Below are positions 1-7,289 of a stretch of DNA of 64,000 bases, one piece after another. Source of the stretch: Vreelandella sp031769195 (GTDB lineage: Bacteria > Pseudomonadota > Gammaproteobacteria > Pseudomonadales > Halomonadaceae). Position 1 is the first letter of the stretch. Each line of letters begins with the position of its first letter. The notes below the pieces were generated by a model. It saw nothing but the letters and a program-made list of their open reading frames with translations, searched no databases and was not told the origin of the DNA. The position numbers and the translations under genes were made by a program. The DNA lies in contig NZ_JAVHNP010000003.1 of assembly GCF_031769195.1 (NCBI RefSeq), positions 186,001-250,000 on the forward strand, read 5' to 3'.

Positions 1-343
1 TTTTGTGCCTGCTTGATAAAGAATCCGCGTTATGGCTCATACTCTCCGCCTATGCGGCGTATGTCACACAACGTCAGACAGGCATAAGGTGGGTCAATTA
101 GAGTCACTTATATGACGCATGTGTCATTATTGCACAATATTTTTGAGCAAATAACGAATGCGCAGCATTATATTGCGCACAATTGTTTTTTATTAAAATA
201 TTGATTTAATTAATTTTTTAGGATTTTTAAGTTTTTTGGCATTGTAGATGCAGTATCTGGATGTAACGTTAGCCATTAGTCGTAGGCGTCTTAGTCGCTC
301 TTAAGCCTACGCTCACTGGCTCCATATTAAGGAGTAGTAATCT
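1..343. other. AT-rich intergenic leader
   Basis: No gene could be supported here. Positions about 120-240 are markedly AT-rich compared with the rest of the window, with runs of A and T that could act as an upstream promoter element or a site for nucleoid proteins. A frame open from the left edge ends at a stop at 85-87 after only 28 codons and is not called. The 3' part (281-311) holds an imperfect inverted repeat, annotated separately, just before the ribosome binding site of the small secreted protein at 344. Confidence 0.6.
281..311 (+). promoter_or_regulatory. Inverted repeat in the leader of the small secreted protein
   Basis: CGTAGG at 281-286 pairs with CCTACG at 306-311, and CTTA at 290-293 pairs with TAAG at 302-305, with a three-base bulge between the two stems. 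The repeat ends 18 bases before the AAGGAG ribosome binding site at 329-334. It could be an operator or an mRNA hairpin in the 5' leader. Nothing in the sequence decides between these. Confidence 0.4.
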
Positions 344-667
344 ATGTTATTCAAAGAGTTCGCTAAAAAAACAGCCGTATTAAGTGTTGCGTTTGGCCTA
401 GTAGCAAGCCCAATGGCTTTTGCTCACACGTCCATTGAGCTGAATAAAGACCGCTCTGCAGGTCATGAAGTGGTTCAGCCTAGCTCGCACAACACCTCTG
501 GCCCAGCTCAGTATTCGGCTAGCGACCTAACCCACGATGAAGGCGATACGCTGGATTACTCTCCGTCCAGCAGCAGAAATAGCGATTCCAGCGGTAGCAC
601 GGGCAGCAAAGCCAGTTACCAAGCAAATGAGTTAAATCGTGATGAAGGTGACGGCATCCGCTGGTAA
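344..667 (+). CDS. Small secreted protein of unknown function
   Basis: I do not recognise this 107-residue protein. Residues 1-27 form a clear Sec signal peptide: a lysine-containing start, a hydrophobic stretch, and cleavage after a predicted Ala-Phe-Ala. The mature part is short, hydrophilic and Ser/Asp/Asn-rich. It contains three spaced, imperfect copies of a motif resembling [ED]L-[NT]-x-D: IELNKD near the new N-terminus, DLTHDEGD in the middle and ELNRDEGD near the C-terminus. A good ribosome binding site (AAGGAG, nine bases before ATG) and a strong terminator downstream show a single-gene unit. The protein is probably periplasmic or exported. No function is assigned. Confidence 0.75.
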   Translation: MLFKEFAKKTAVLSVAFGLVASPMAFAHTSIELNKDRSAGHEVVQPSSHNTSGPAQYSASDLTHDEGDTLDYSPSSSRNSDSSGSTGSKASYQANELNRDEGDGIRW

Positions 668-690
668 TTGACGGGCGCTTGACCTAAAAA

Positions 691-716
691 AACCCCGCCT
701 AAGCGGGGTTTTTTGC
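691..716 (+). terminator. Rho-independent terminator of the small secreted protein gene
   Basis: AACCCCGC (691-698) and GCGGGGTT (703-710) form an 8-bp GC-rich stem with a four-base loop, followed by a run of T. A-rich sequence on the other side means it may also serve the convergent cysZ gene. Confidence 0.85.
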
Positions 717-725
717 GTTTAGCCG

Positions 726-1457
726 TTAGCGTGTTGCAACGTCTTGAGTGCCTCGATAGTGATCGTCCCACATCAGTACAGCACCCGCTACGGCACCGGG
801 AATGAGGAATAGGTTGGCGAGCGGAATCCAGGTGACCAGCATGATAAGCCCACCGTAGGTGAGGCTGGGCCACCAGCGAGACGAGAGGCGACTGCGCATA
901 TCGCGAAACGTGACCTTGTTGTTATCCATCGGATAATCAAGATAGGTGATCGCCATCACCCAAGCAGAAAACAGCGCCCATAACACAGGGGCGAACAGGT
1001 TGAGGCCCGGTATCCAGCTGATAATAAACAGTGCCACCATGCGCGGCAGAATATAGCCGAGCTTCACCAGCTCTCGGCCTAGGGCGTCGATGGCCGTTTT
1101 GGCCAGCCCACGGTCATCCAGCGGTTCTCGGCCGGTAGCCTGACGCTCGACTTTGGCGGCTAGAAAGCCGTAAAACGGAGCGGCAATCAGGTGAGTGACC
1201 AGGGTAAATGAAAAAAAGATCACCACCAGCAGGCTGACAAAAAAGAGCGGCCAGATGAGCCAAGAGAGCCACTCCAGCCAGCTAGGCACCATGGTCATCG
1301 CACTCTCCAGCCAGCCGGAGAAGCGATTAAAAACCACGCTTAACATGCTGGCATAGACCACTAGATTGACCAGGATGGGCAAGAAAATATAGCGCCGCAG
1401 CCCCTTCTGATACACCAGGCGTGTGCCTTGGCTCAGTGCTGTGATGGCATCCACCAT
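726..1457 (-). CDS. cysZ: CysZ-type sulfate permease (EI24 family)
   Basis: Residues 1-243 match the CysZ/EI24 family of inner-membrane proteins. In Escherichia coli CysZ takes up sulfate for cysteine synthesis. The start (MVDAITALSQG) and the following basic stretch before the first hydrophobic helix are family-like. Several long hydrophobic segments are visible, near residues 25-45, 70-100, 135-165 and 205-230. Length is close to the usual 250. No sulfate assimilation genes lie beside it. The next gene on the same strand is phoU, but a terminator separates them, so cysZ has its own transcript. The family call is firm; sulfate specificity is by homology only. Confidence 0.85.
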   Translation of the reverse strand: MVDAITALSQGTRLVYQKGLRRYIFLPILVNLVVYASMLSVVFNRFSGWLESAMTMVPSWLEWLSWLIWPLFFVSLLVVIFFSFTLVTHLIAAPFYGFLAAKVERQATGREPLDDRGLAKTAIDALGRELVKLGYILPRMVALFIISWIPGLNLFAPVLWALFSAWVMAITYLDYPMDNNKVTFRDMRSRLSSRWWPSLTYGGLIMLVTWIPLANLFLIPGAVAGAVLMWDDHYRGTQDVATR

Positions 1458-1470
1458 ACTGACTCCTTTA

Positions 1471-1501
1471 ATAAAAACGCCCAGATGGGTTATCTGGGCG
1501 T
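1471..1501 (-). terminator. Terminator after phoU (pst operon end)
   Basis: ACGCCCAGAT (1477-1486) and ATCTGGGCGT (1492-1501) form a perfect 10-bp stem with a five-base loop. On the minus strand the stem is followed by a T run (AAAAA at 1473-1477 on the plus strand). It separates the pst-phoU transcript from cysZ. Confidence 0.85.
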
Positions 1502-1526
1502 ATTGCAGGAGGAATGACTGGCTAGG

Positions 1527-2252
1527 TCAAGACTTTTTAAGCACTTTCTGATCTAAGGTGTCCAGGTCGCTGTGACGAATGTCCAGACCCTTCACGAGAT
1601 ACACCACGTACTCTGCCAAGTTATTGGCATGGTCACCTACACGCTCAAGTGCGCGTAGCACCCACATGATGCTAAGCACAGAGCTAATGGAGCGTGAGTC
1701 TTCCATCATAAAGGTCATCAGTGAGCGCATGGCGCTGCCGTACTCATCATCCACGGATTCATCTTCACGCACGACCTGCATGGCAAGCTCAGTATCGAAG
1801 CGGGCAAAGGCGGTCAACGCATCACGCAGCATTTTGCGCACGTGTTCGCTGATGTGGCGCACTTCGACCAGGCCGCGAATACTGCCGCTGTTTTCACTTA
1901 ACAGCAGGGCATTGCGAGCAATTTTACTTGCCTCATCGCCAATTCGCTCAAGGTCCGACGTCGCGCGAATAACCGCCAGTACCAAGCGAAGGTCAGAGGC
2001 AGCCGGCTGGCGGCGAGCCAGGACGCGAGTACACTCATCATCAATCTGCAGCTGCAGATCGTTTACTTGACGGTCGTTGTCACGCACTTTCTCAGCGAGA
2101 CGGCTATCGCCTTCTAGCAGCGCGTGAACAGCATCTTGCACCTGCTTTTCCACCAGACCGCCCATGGCCATCAGGTGGGTTTTCAGCTCTTCCAACTCCT
2201 GGTTGAACTGGCGAGAGATATGCTGGCTGTGGGTATCGCTCGTAATATCCAT
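1527..2252 (-). CDS. phoU: Phosphate signalling protein PhoU
   Basis: This 241-residue protein has the two-repeat, all-helical PhoU fold expected for the family. Conserved stretches include HLMAMGGLVEKQV near residue 25 and RVGDHANNLAEYVVYLVKG near the end, plus the middle motif RIGDEASKIARNAL. PhoU links the Pst transporter to the PhoR-PhoB two-component system and damps phosphate uptake when phosphate is plentiful. It is the last gene of pstCAB-phoU, 30 bases after pstB, followed by a strong terminator. A ribosome binding site (AGGAG, six bases before ATG) supports the start. No phoR or phoB lies in the window. Confidence 0.96.
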   Translation of the reverse strand: MDITSDTHSQHISRQFNQELEELKTHLMAMGGLVEKQVQDAVHALLEGDSRLAEKVRDNDRQVNDLQLQIDDECTRVLARRQPAASDLRLVLAVIRATSDLERIGDEASKIARNALLLSENSGSIRGLVEVRHISEHVRKMLRDALTAFARFDTELAMQVVREDESVDDEYGSAMRSLMTFMMEDSRSISSVLSIMWVLRALERVGDHANNLAEYVVYLVKGLDIRHSDLDTLDQKVLKKS

Positions 2253-2282
2253 GGAGCACTCCTGACGTAACGTCGATAGGGC

Positions 2283-3095
2283 CTAGGTCATGCGGCCGGT
2301 GATGTAGTTTTCGGTGCGTTGTAAACGCGGGTTGGTGAACACTTGATCCGTTGGCCCGTATTCAACGAGTTCACCTTGCTGCAAAAAAGCCGTGTAGTCG
2401 GATACCCGTGCGGCTTGCTGCATATTGTGGGTAACCAGTACCAGCGTGAGCTGGGATTTTAGGTTACGAATCAACTCTTCAATTTTGAGCGTCGAAATTG
2501 GATCTAGCGCCGAGGCAGGTTCATCAAGTAGCAGTACATCGGGCTGAACGGCCAGCGTGCGGGCGATCACTAAACGCTGCTGCTGCCCCCCAGAAAGCTG
2601 CCATGCTGAACGGTGCAGGCGGTCTTTCACTTCATCCCACAAGGCGGCCGAGGTGAGCGCCCATTCGATGATGTCGTCACGTTTGCGCTTAGGCAGGCGC
2701 CCTTGCAGACGCAGTCCAAAGGCGACGTTTTCATAGATCGACATTGGAAATGGGTTCGGGGTTTGAAACACCATGCCCACGCGGCGGCGCAGTTCTGTCA
2801 CGTTCATCTGCGCTTGGTGGATATCCTGACCTTCTAGCTGAATAGTGCCCTGATGCGTGACCGACTCGTTCAGGTCGTGCAGCCGATTGATGGCACGTAG
2901 CAGCGTTGATTTCCCACAGCCTGAGGGGCCGATAAACGCGGTGACCCGATGACGCGGTACCTCTAACGTGAGATCGCGCAACGCCGTTTTCCCCGCATAA
3001 GCGAGGTTAAATTTTTGGATACTCAAACAACAGGACTCGGCTGGAAAGCGGGTCACCGGTGCGTGAGGCGGGGTGGCGGACGATAACGCTAGCAT
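2283..3095 (-). CDS. pstB: Phosphate ABC transporter ATP-binding protein PstB
   Basis: The 270-residue protein is the ATPase of the high-affinity phosphate importer. Walker A is GPSGCGKS at residues 56-63, the ABC signature is LSGGQQQR near residue 170, followed by Walker B LLLDEPAS and the switch histidine in LVTHN. The 'RVGMVFQTPNPFPMSIYENV' stretch is typical of PstB. The first 25 residues are an extra leader compared with E. coli. The chosen ATG has a good ribosome binding site (GAGGA) and overlaps the end of pstA by 7 bases, so translation is probably coupled. Confidence 0.97.
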   Translation of the reverse strand: MLALSSATPPHAPVTRFPAESCCLSIQKFNLAYAGKTALRDLTLEVPRHRVTAFIGPSGCGKSTLLRAINRLHDLNESVTHQGTIQLEGQDIHQAQMNVTELRRRVGMVFQTPNPFPMSIYENVAFGLRLQGRLPKRKRDDIIEWALTSAALWDEVKDRLHRSAWQLSGGQQQRLVIARTLAVQPDVLLLDEPASALDPISTLKIEELIRNLKSQLTLVLVTHNMQQAARVSDYTAFLQQGELVEYGPTDQVFTNPRLQRTENYITGRMT

Positions 3096-4501
3096 TCGTT
3101 TCCTCGTTGACGCCTTAAATAATGACGCAGAAATATGGCAGTTAGATTAAGCGCCAGCACAATCAGTACTAATAGTAGAGCGGTAGCAAACACCAATGGT
3201 ATGGCGGCTTGTACATCTTCACCGTGAAAAGCGGTATCAAATAAATGATAGCCAAGGTGCATGAACTTACGCTCAAGATGTAGGTAGGGAAACTCACCAT
3301 CCACCGGCATTTGTGGGGCGAGTTTTGCGACGCCCACCAGCATTAACGGGGCGACTTCGCCCGCTGCACGTGCTACCGCTAGAATCACACCGGTGAGCAT
3401 AGCGGGGGTCGCCATGGGCAGCACCACGCGGGTTAACATTTCCAGCCGCGTGGCACCCAGCGCTACCGCGCCTTCCCGCTGTGCATCGGGGATGCGCGCC
3501 AGACCCTCTTCGGTGGCAACAATGACCACGGGTAGTGTTAACAGCGCCAGGGTAAGTGATGCCCACAGCAGGCCGCCTGTGCCAAACGTGGGCGACGGCA
3601 GCGCGTCATCAAAAAACCAGCTGTCGATCGAGCCGCCGATGCCGTAAACAAAAACCCCCAACCCAAACACGCCATACACAATCGAGGGCACCCCTGCGAG
3701 GTTACGTACTCCAATACGCACTAAATGCGTGAGACGATTCTGATGGGCAATTTCGTTGAGATAAATCGCGGCCAGCACACCAAAAGGGGTCACGATCACA
3801 GACATCAGAATCACCATTAAGACCGTGCCAAAGATGGCAGGCCAGACGCCGCCTCCCGTATTGGCCGCGCGCGGTCCTTCACTCAGAAACTGCCAAATGC
3901 GTTGACTCCACGTCGCTACTTTCTGCCCCCATGACATAGCGTTAGGGGTTTGGAACAGGGTGATACTGGCCAGTGGCTGTGTCACGGCTTGGCCATTAGC
4001 GGCGGTTAGCTGGAGCTGTGCATCAGGGCGTTGGCCCTCGGGTAAGGCAAGTGCGCTGTCTATAAATGCCCAGGCGGCCTGGCCTTCCAGCCGCTGACCT
4101 GCGCTCTCGACGGCCACTAATCGGCCAATAAAGTCTCCCCAGGGAGTACGTTCGAGCCGCACAATATCGTTGGGGGCCGCCTGTTGTGCGATGTCATCCA
4201 CCGCCACCCAGCGCCAGCTTGCGCCGTCTACATCCCGGTTACCGGTAAAGTAGAGGCGCTCCATGCCTTGCGTATTAGGCAGAGGGGCCTCACGAACCGG
4301 CTGGCCGATCACCGTTTCACCGGAGTGAAGGGTGATCTCTTCTAGCGTAGCTGGCCAGAAGTGCCCAAGCCCACGCGTGGCCAGCAGCGTCAGTAGCGTG
4401 AGCAGCATGAGTAGCGATAGCGCGACGCTACCAGCGCATAGCCAGGGCCATAGCAAGCTGCCCATCGTACTGATGCGAGGTGGACGACTCTTCCGGCGCA
4501 T
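3089..4501 (-). CDS. pstA: Phosphate ABC transporter permease PstA, long form
   Basis: This is the second membrane subunit of the Pst importer. At 470 residues it is much longer than E. coli PstA (about 296). The extra length lies after the first membrane helix (about residues 20-45): roughly residues 50-200 are hydrophilic and should form a large periplasmic domain. The normal permease core follows, with 'TPFGVLAAIYLNE', the EAA-type loop 'EGAVALGATRLEMLTRVVLPMA' and several helices to the C-terminus. A long PstA of this kind is known from pseudomonads. The start overlaps the pstC stop by one base. Confidence 0.93.
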   Translation of the reverse strand: MRRKSRPPRISTMGSLLWPWLCAGSVALSLLMLLTLLTLLATRGLGHFWPATLEEITLHSGETVIGQPVREAPLPNTQGMERLYFTGNRDVDGASWRWVAVDDIAQQAAPNDIVRLERTPWGDFIGRLVAVESAGQRLEGQAAWAFIDSALALPEGQRPDAQLQLTAANGQAVTQPLASITLFQTPNAMSWGQKVATWSQRIWQFLSEGPRAANTGGGVWPAIFGTVLMVILMSVIVTPFGVLAAIYLNEIAHQNRLTHLVRIGVRNLAGVPSIVYGVFGLGVFVYGIGGSIDSWFFDDALPSPTFGTGGLLWASLTLALLTLPVVIVATEEGLARIPDAQREGAVALGATRLEMLTRVVLPMATPAMLTGVILAVARAAGEVAPLMLVGVAKLAPQMPVDGEFPYLHLERKFMHLGYHLFDTAFHGEDVQAAIPLVFATALLLVLIVLALNLTAIFLRHYLRRQRGNEC

Positions 4502-5619
4502 TAGCGGTTACCCCCCAGGCGCTGATAGCGCCGCCGGAGGCGTTGGCGTACCACTTCCGCTAACGTGTTAACGAAAAAGGTGAACAGAAAGAGGGCTAGA
4601 GCAGCAAAAATCAGGAGGTGGTACGTCAACCCGCCAGGGGAGGCTTCTGGCAGTTCAATGGCAATCGAGGCTGAGAGCGAACGCAGCCCTTCAAATGGGC
4701 TAGCGCTCAAGAGCGAGGTGTTGCCACTGGCCATCAACACAATCATGGTTTCACCTACGGCGCGCCCAGCCCCAATCATGACCGCCGAAAAGACCCCAGG
4801 CCCAGCGGTGGGGAGCGCGACTTTCCATAGTGCTTGCCAACGGCTTGCGCCGAGCGCCTGAGCTCCTTCCATTAGGTTGGCAGGCACATCCGCCAGGGCA
4901 TCTTCGGCCAATGAATAGATACTGGGAATGATCGCAAACCCCATGGCGATCCCCACGATCAGTGCGTTACGGGTGGCGTAATCCAGGCCATATTGCTGGT
5001 CAAGCAGGCGGCGTAGGTCGCCGCCGAACATTGTCTGCTCGATGAGCGGTGCCAGCCACAGTGCCAGTGCTGCCATTAAGGCCAGCCACGGTATTAGCCA
5101 GACACCTGCCCAAGAGAGCGGCAGCCACTGGCGCAGTCGCGCGCTGGCCACATACCAGAGGCAGCCTGCCAGGGCGGCGCTAAGGGGCAGCCAGACAATA
5201 ATCATCAATGTACTGGCCAGGTGACGCTCTACCCACGGTGCTAGTAATAGCCCGGCAATAAAGCCCACAACGACACCGGGGATGGCTTCCATCAGCTCCA
5301 GAATAGGCTTTACCCGGATACGCAGCCGTTTCGACATAAAAAGAGCCGAGTACATGGCGGCGCCTAGTGCCAACGGTGTGGCAAACAGCATCGCCGCAAG
5401 CGCTGCCTTGAGCGTGCCCCAGGCCATCGGCGATAAGGTAGCGAGCGAAAAAGTGTTACTCAGCGCGAGGAGCGGCAATGTTTCCCAAATAAGAAACACG
5501 CCAATGGCTAAAATAGCCAGCAGAACACCTATACCACCGGCGGTAATCAGCCCGGTCGCAATACGGTCTTGCAGCAGGCGCAGCGGCTGACGCGAAAGAG
5601 GTAGCCGTGGGGGAATCAT
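4501..5619 (-). CDS. pstC: Phosphate ABC transporter permease PstC
   Basis: The first membrane subunit of the Pst importer, about 372 residues from the chosen ATG (MIPPRLPL). The reading frame is open 21 codons further upstream, but that part is unlike the family and lacks a ribosome binding site; no strong site is visible for the chosen start either, so the start is uncertain. Six or more membrane helices are visible. The EAA loop is 'EGAQALGASRWQALWKVALPTAGPG'. The gene follows a consensus Pho box at 5697-5714, which should drive pstCAB-phoU when phosphate is low. Confidence 0.92.
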   Translation of the reverse strand: MIPPRLPLSRQPLRLLQDRIATGLITAGGIGVLLAILAIGVFLIWETLPLLALSNTFSLATLSPMAWGTLKAALAAMLFATPLALGAAMYSALFMSKRLRIRVKPILELMEAIPGVVVGFIAGLLLAPWVERHLASTLMIIVWLPLSAALAGCLWYVASARLRQWLPLSWAGVWLIPWLALMAALALWLAPLIEQTMFGGDLRRLLDQQYGLDYATRNALIVGIAMGFAIIPSIYSLAEDALADVPANLMEGAQALGASRWQALWKVALPTAGPGVFSAVMIGAGRAVGETMIVLMASGNTSLLSASPFEGLRSLSASIAIELPEASPGGLTYHLLIFAALALFLFTFFVNTLAEVVRQRLRRRYQRLGGNR

Positions 5620-5696
5620 GTCGACATCATAAAGGAACGCGTGACACAGCAAAAAAAGACGTACATCGCCGAAACTCCCCACCCTACGGTATGTTT

Positions 5697-5714
5697 ATGA
5701 CAGTTAAGTGACAG
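5697..5714 (-). promoter_or_regulatory. Pho box (PhoB binding site) before pstC
   Basis: On the minus strand the sequence reads CTGTCACTTAACTGTCAT: two 7-base repeats (CTGTCAC and CTGTCAT) separated by TTAA, the classic PhoB tandem repeat with an 11-base period. It lies one base past the pstS stop codon and 77 bases before the chosen pstC start, so it can start a pstCAB-phoU transcript independent of pstS. Confidence 0.85.
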
Positions 5715-5715
5715 C

Positions 5716-6651
5716 TTAGTCGTTGAAGAGTGGCGGTGTTCGCCGCGTTGTCGGCAGGGGCACAAAGCCAGCGGCTTGCACAATTTGCTGTCCTTCATCT
5801 GAAAAAATCAGCTCAATCAACGCTTGTTCGGCAGGCGGCAATGTCTCGCCGGGCGGCAGGTTAACGTATAGATAGAGATCCCGCGACAGCGGATAGCTGC
5901 CGTCTTGAATCGTCGCCACGCTAGGCGTGATAGCGATGCCGTCTGCATTGACTAATGGCAGTGCACGCACCATGGGGTTGAGATGGTTATAACCCGCATA
6001 GCCCATAGCATTGGGCGACTCTCCCACGGCGGCAATCACCGCTGAGGAGCCTGGGTGTTCGCTAATATCGCGACGAAACTGACCGGTGCATAAGGCGCGC
6101 TCCTGAAATAGCCCATGGGTGCCAGAGGCTAAATTGCGGCCATGTAGGGCAATTTTGCCATAGGGCCATTGGTCCGGTGGAAGTAACTCTTCCCAGCGGC
6201 GAATCGGTTGAGAGCCGCCGCAAGTAAGGGAGGTTGAGAAAATCGCATCGGCCTGCGCGCGGGTGAGCGATGCCAGCGGGTTATGACGATGCACTACGAC
6301 CAGCAACGCATCCCGGGCGACGCGTAACTCGCGCGGGGGGTAGCCGTACCGTTCGATAAACTGTTGGCGCTCGCCCTCGGTCATTGGGCGCGACATCGGC
6401 CCAAAACGCGTGGTGCCTGCCACTAAGGCGGTGGGCGCACTGGCGGAACCGCCCGCTTGAAACTGCAGGGTAATATCAGGGTAGCGCTGATTGAGGGCTT
6501 CCCCCCAGCGCAGCATGAGTCCTGCCATGGTATCGGAGCCAACGGCGCCTAGGGTGCCGCTCACCGGGCTTGGCTGCCCCCAGGCGGCGGTGCATAAAAG
6601 CATCAGAGTCGCCAACCAGAGGCGATAGTGTCGGCTCACCTTAGCACCCAT
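5716..6651 (-). CDS. pstS: Phosphate ABC transporter substrate-binding protein PstS
   Basis: Periplasmic phosphate-binding protein that feeds PstCA. It begins with a basic stretch and a signal peptide ending in CTAAWG-Q, near residue 26 of the chosen start. Phosphate-binding loops are recognisable: GSDTM near the mature N-terminus, GGSASAPTAL, FGPMSRPM, and NLASGTHGLF, where the serine and threonine contact phosphate in homologues. A TTG eight codons upstream (6675) is a possible alternative start. Unlike the usual arrangement, the Pho box is downstream of this gene, before pstC. I see no clear Pho box upstream of pstS, so it may have different control. Confidence 0.9.
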   Translation of the reverse strand: MGAKVSRHYRLWLATLMLLCTAAWGQPSPVSGTLGAVGSDTMAGLMLRWGEALNQRYPDITLQFQAGGSASAPTALVAGTTRFGPMSRPMTEGERQQFIERYGYPPRELRVARDALLVVVHRHNPLASLTRAQADAIFSTSLTCGGSQPIRRWEELLPPDQWPYGKIALHGRNLASGTHGLFQERALCTGQFRRDISEHPGSSAVIAAVGESPNAMGYAGYNHLNPMVRALPLVNADGIAITPSVATIQDGSYPLSRDLYLYVNLPPGETLPPAEQALIELIFSDEGQQIVQAAGFVPLPTTRRTPPLFND

Positions 6652-6786
6652 GCCCTTCACATCCTTGCCCTTCAAACGTCACCCCTCTTATGATTAACTA
6701 TGGGTAGTCTGTTGCGATGCAGCAACACCACGAATATGGCTTCACCGCGTATCATCACAACAATAACCTTACAAAGCGACCACCTT

Positions 6787-7200
6787 ATGACACCGCTGGA
6801 CACCGATTTGGACGACATACCCGCCCCACAAGGGCAGCTCACTTTAAAGTTACTGGCTTCTCGGCAAGATACCAATTTCTACGGAGATATTCCTGGCGGC
6901 TGGTTGGTTAACCAAATGGATCAGGCAGCAGAGCTGGCCGCTGGGCGTGAAGCTGGCGGACGCACGGCCACGGTCGCCATCGAAGCGATGGATTTCTTGA
7001 GCCCCGTGCGAGTGGGGTCGATGGTCAGCGTTTATACCCAGGTACAAGAGATTGGCCACAGCTCGATCAAAATCGATGTGGAAGTATGGGTACGACCACC
7101 CCACGGTCGCCATATTGAAGAGCGCCAAAAAGTCACTGAAGCGCGTTTTGTGATGGTGGCGCTAGATGATAATGGCCGTATCCGCGCTGTGCATAGCTAG
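6787..7200 (+). CDS. Acyl-CoA thioesterase, hotdog fold (YciA-like)
   Basis: A 137-residue single hotdog domain. The motif 'DTNFYGDIPGGWLVNQMDQAAEL' corresponds to the N...GG segment carrying the catalytic Asp/Asn in acyl-CoA hydrolases. The later 'VATVAIEAMDFLSPVRVGS' and 'VTEARFVMVALD' strands are also typical. Such enzymes hydrolyse acyl-CoA in the cytoplasm; YciA is broad in specificity. The open frame starts 29 codons earlier, but that extension is not family-like, so the ATG at MTPLDTDL is preferred. The gene is divergent from pstS and ends in a terminator shared with the convergent TRAP gene. Family sure, substrate unknown. Confidence 0.88.
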   Translation: MTPLDTDLDDIPAPQGQLTLKLLASRQDTNFYGDIPGGWLVNQMDQAAELAAGREAGGRTATVAIEAMDFLSPVRVGSMVSVYTQVQEIGHSSIKIDVEVWVRPPHGRHIEERQKVTEARFVMVALDDNGRIRAVHS

Positions 7201-7244
7201 CCGTGCGGCTTGCGAAAAGGCGAAGCAGGCAAATATGACGTAGC

Positions 7245-7272
7245 AAAAAGGGCGCCGAAGCGCCCTTTTTTA
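7245..7272. terminator. Bidirectional terminator between thioesterase and TRAP binding protein
   Basis: AAAAAGGGCG (7245-7254) and CGCCCTTTTT (7261-7270) form a 10-bp stem with a six-base loop. A-tracts and T-tracts flank it, so it can stop transcription from both convergent genes. Confidence 0.85.
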
Positions 7273-7289
7273 TTCGCCGAGGTTGGGGG

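Noticed and set aside
1..87. Open frame running in from the left edge
   Set aside because: Only 28 codons with no recognisable features before a stop; cannot be supported as a gene end.
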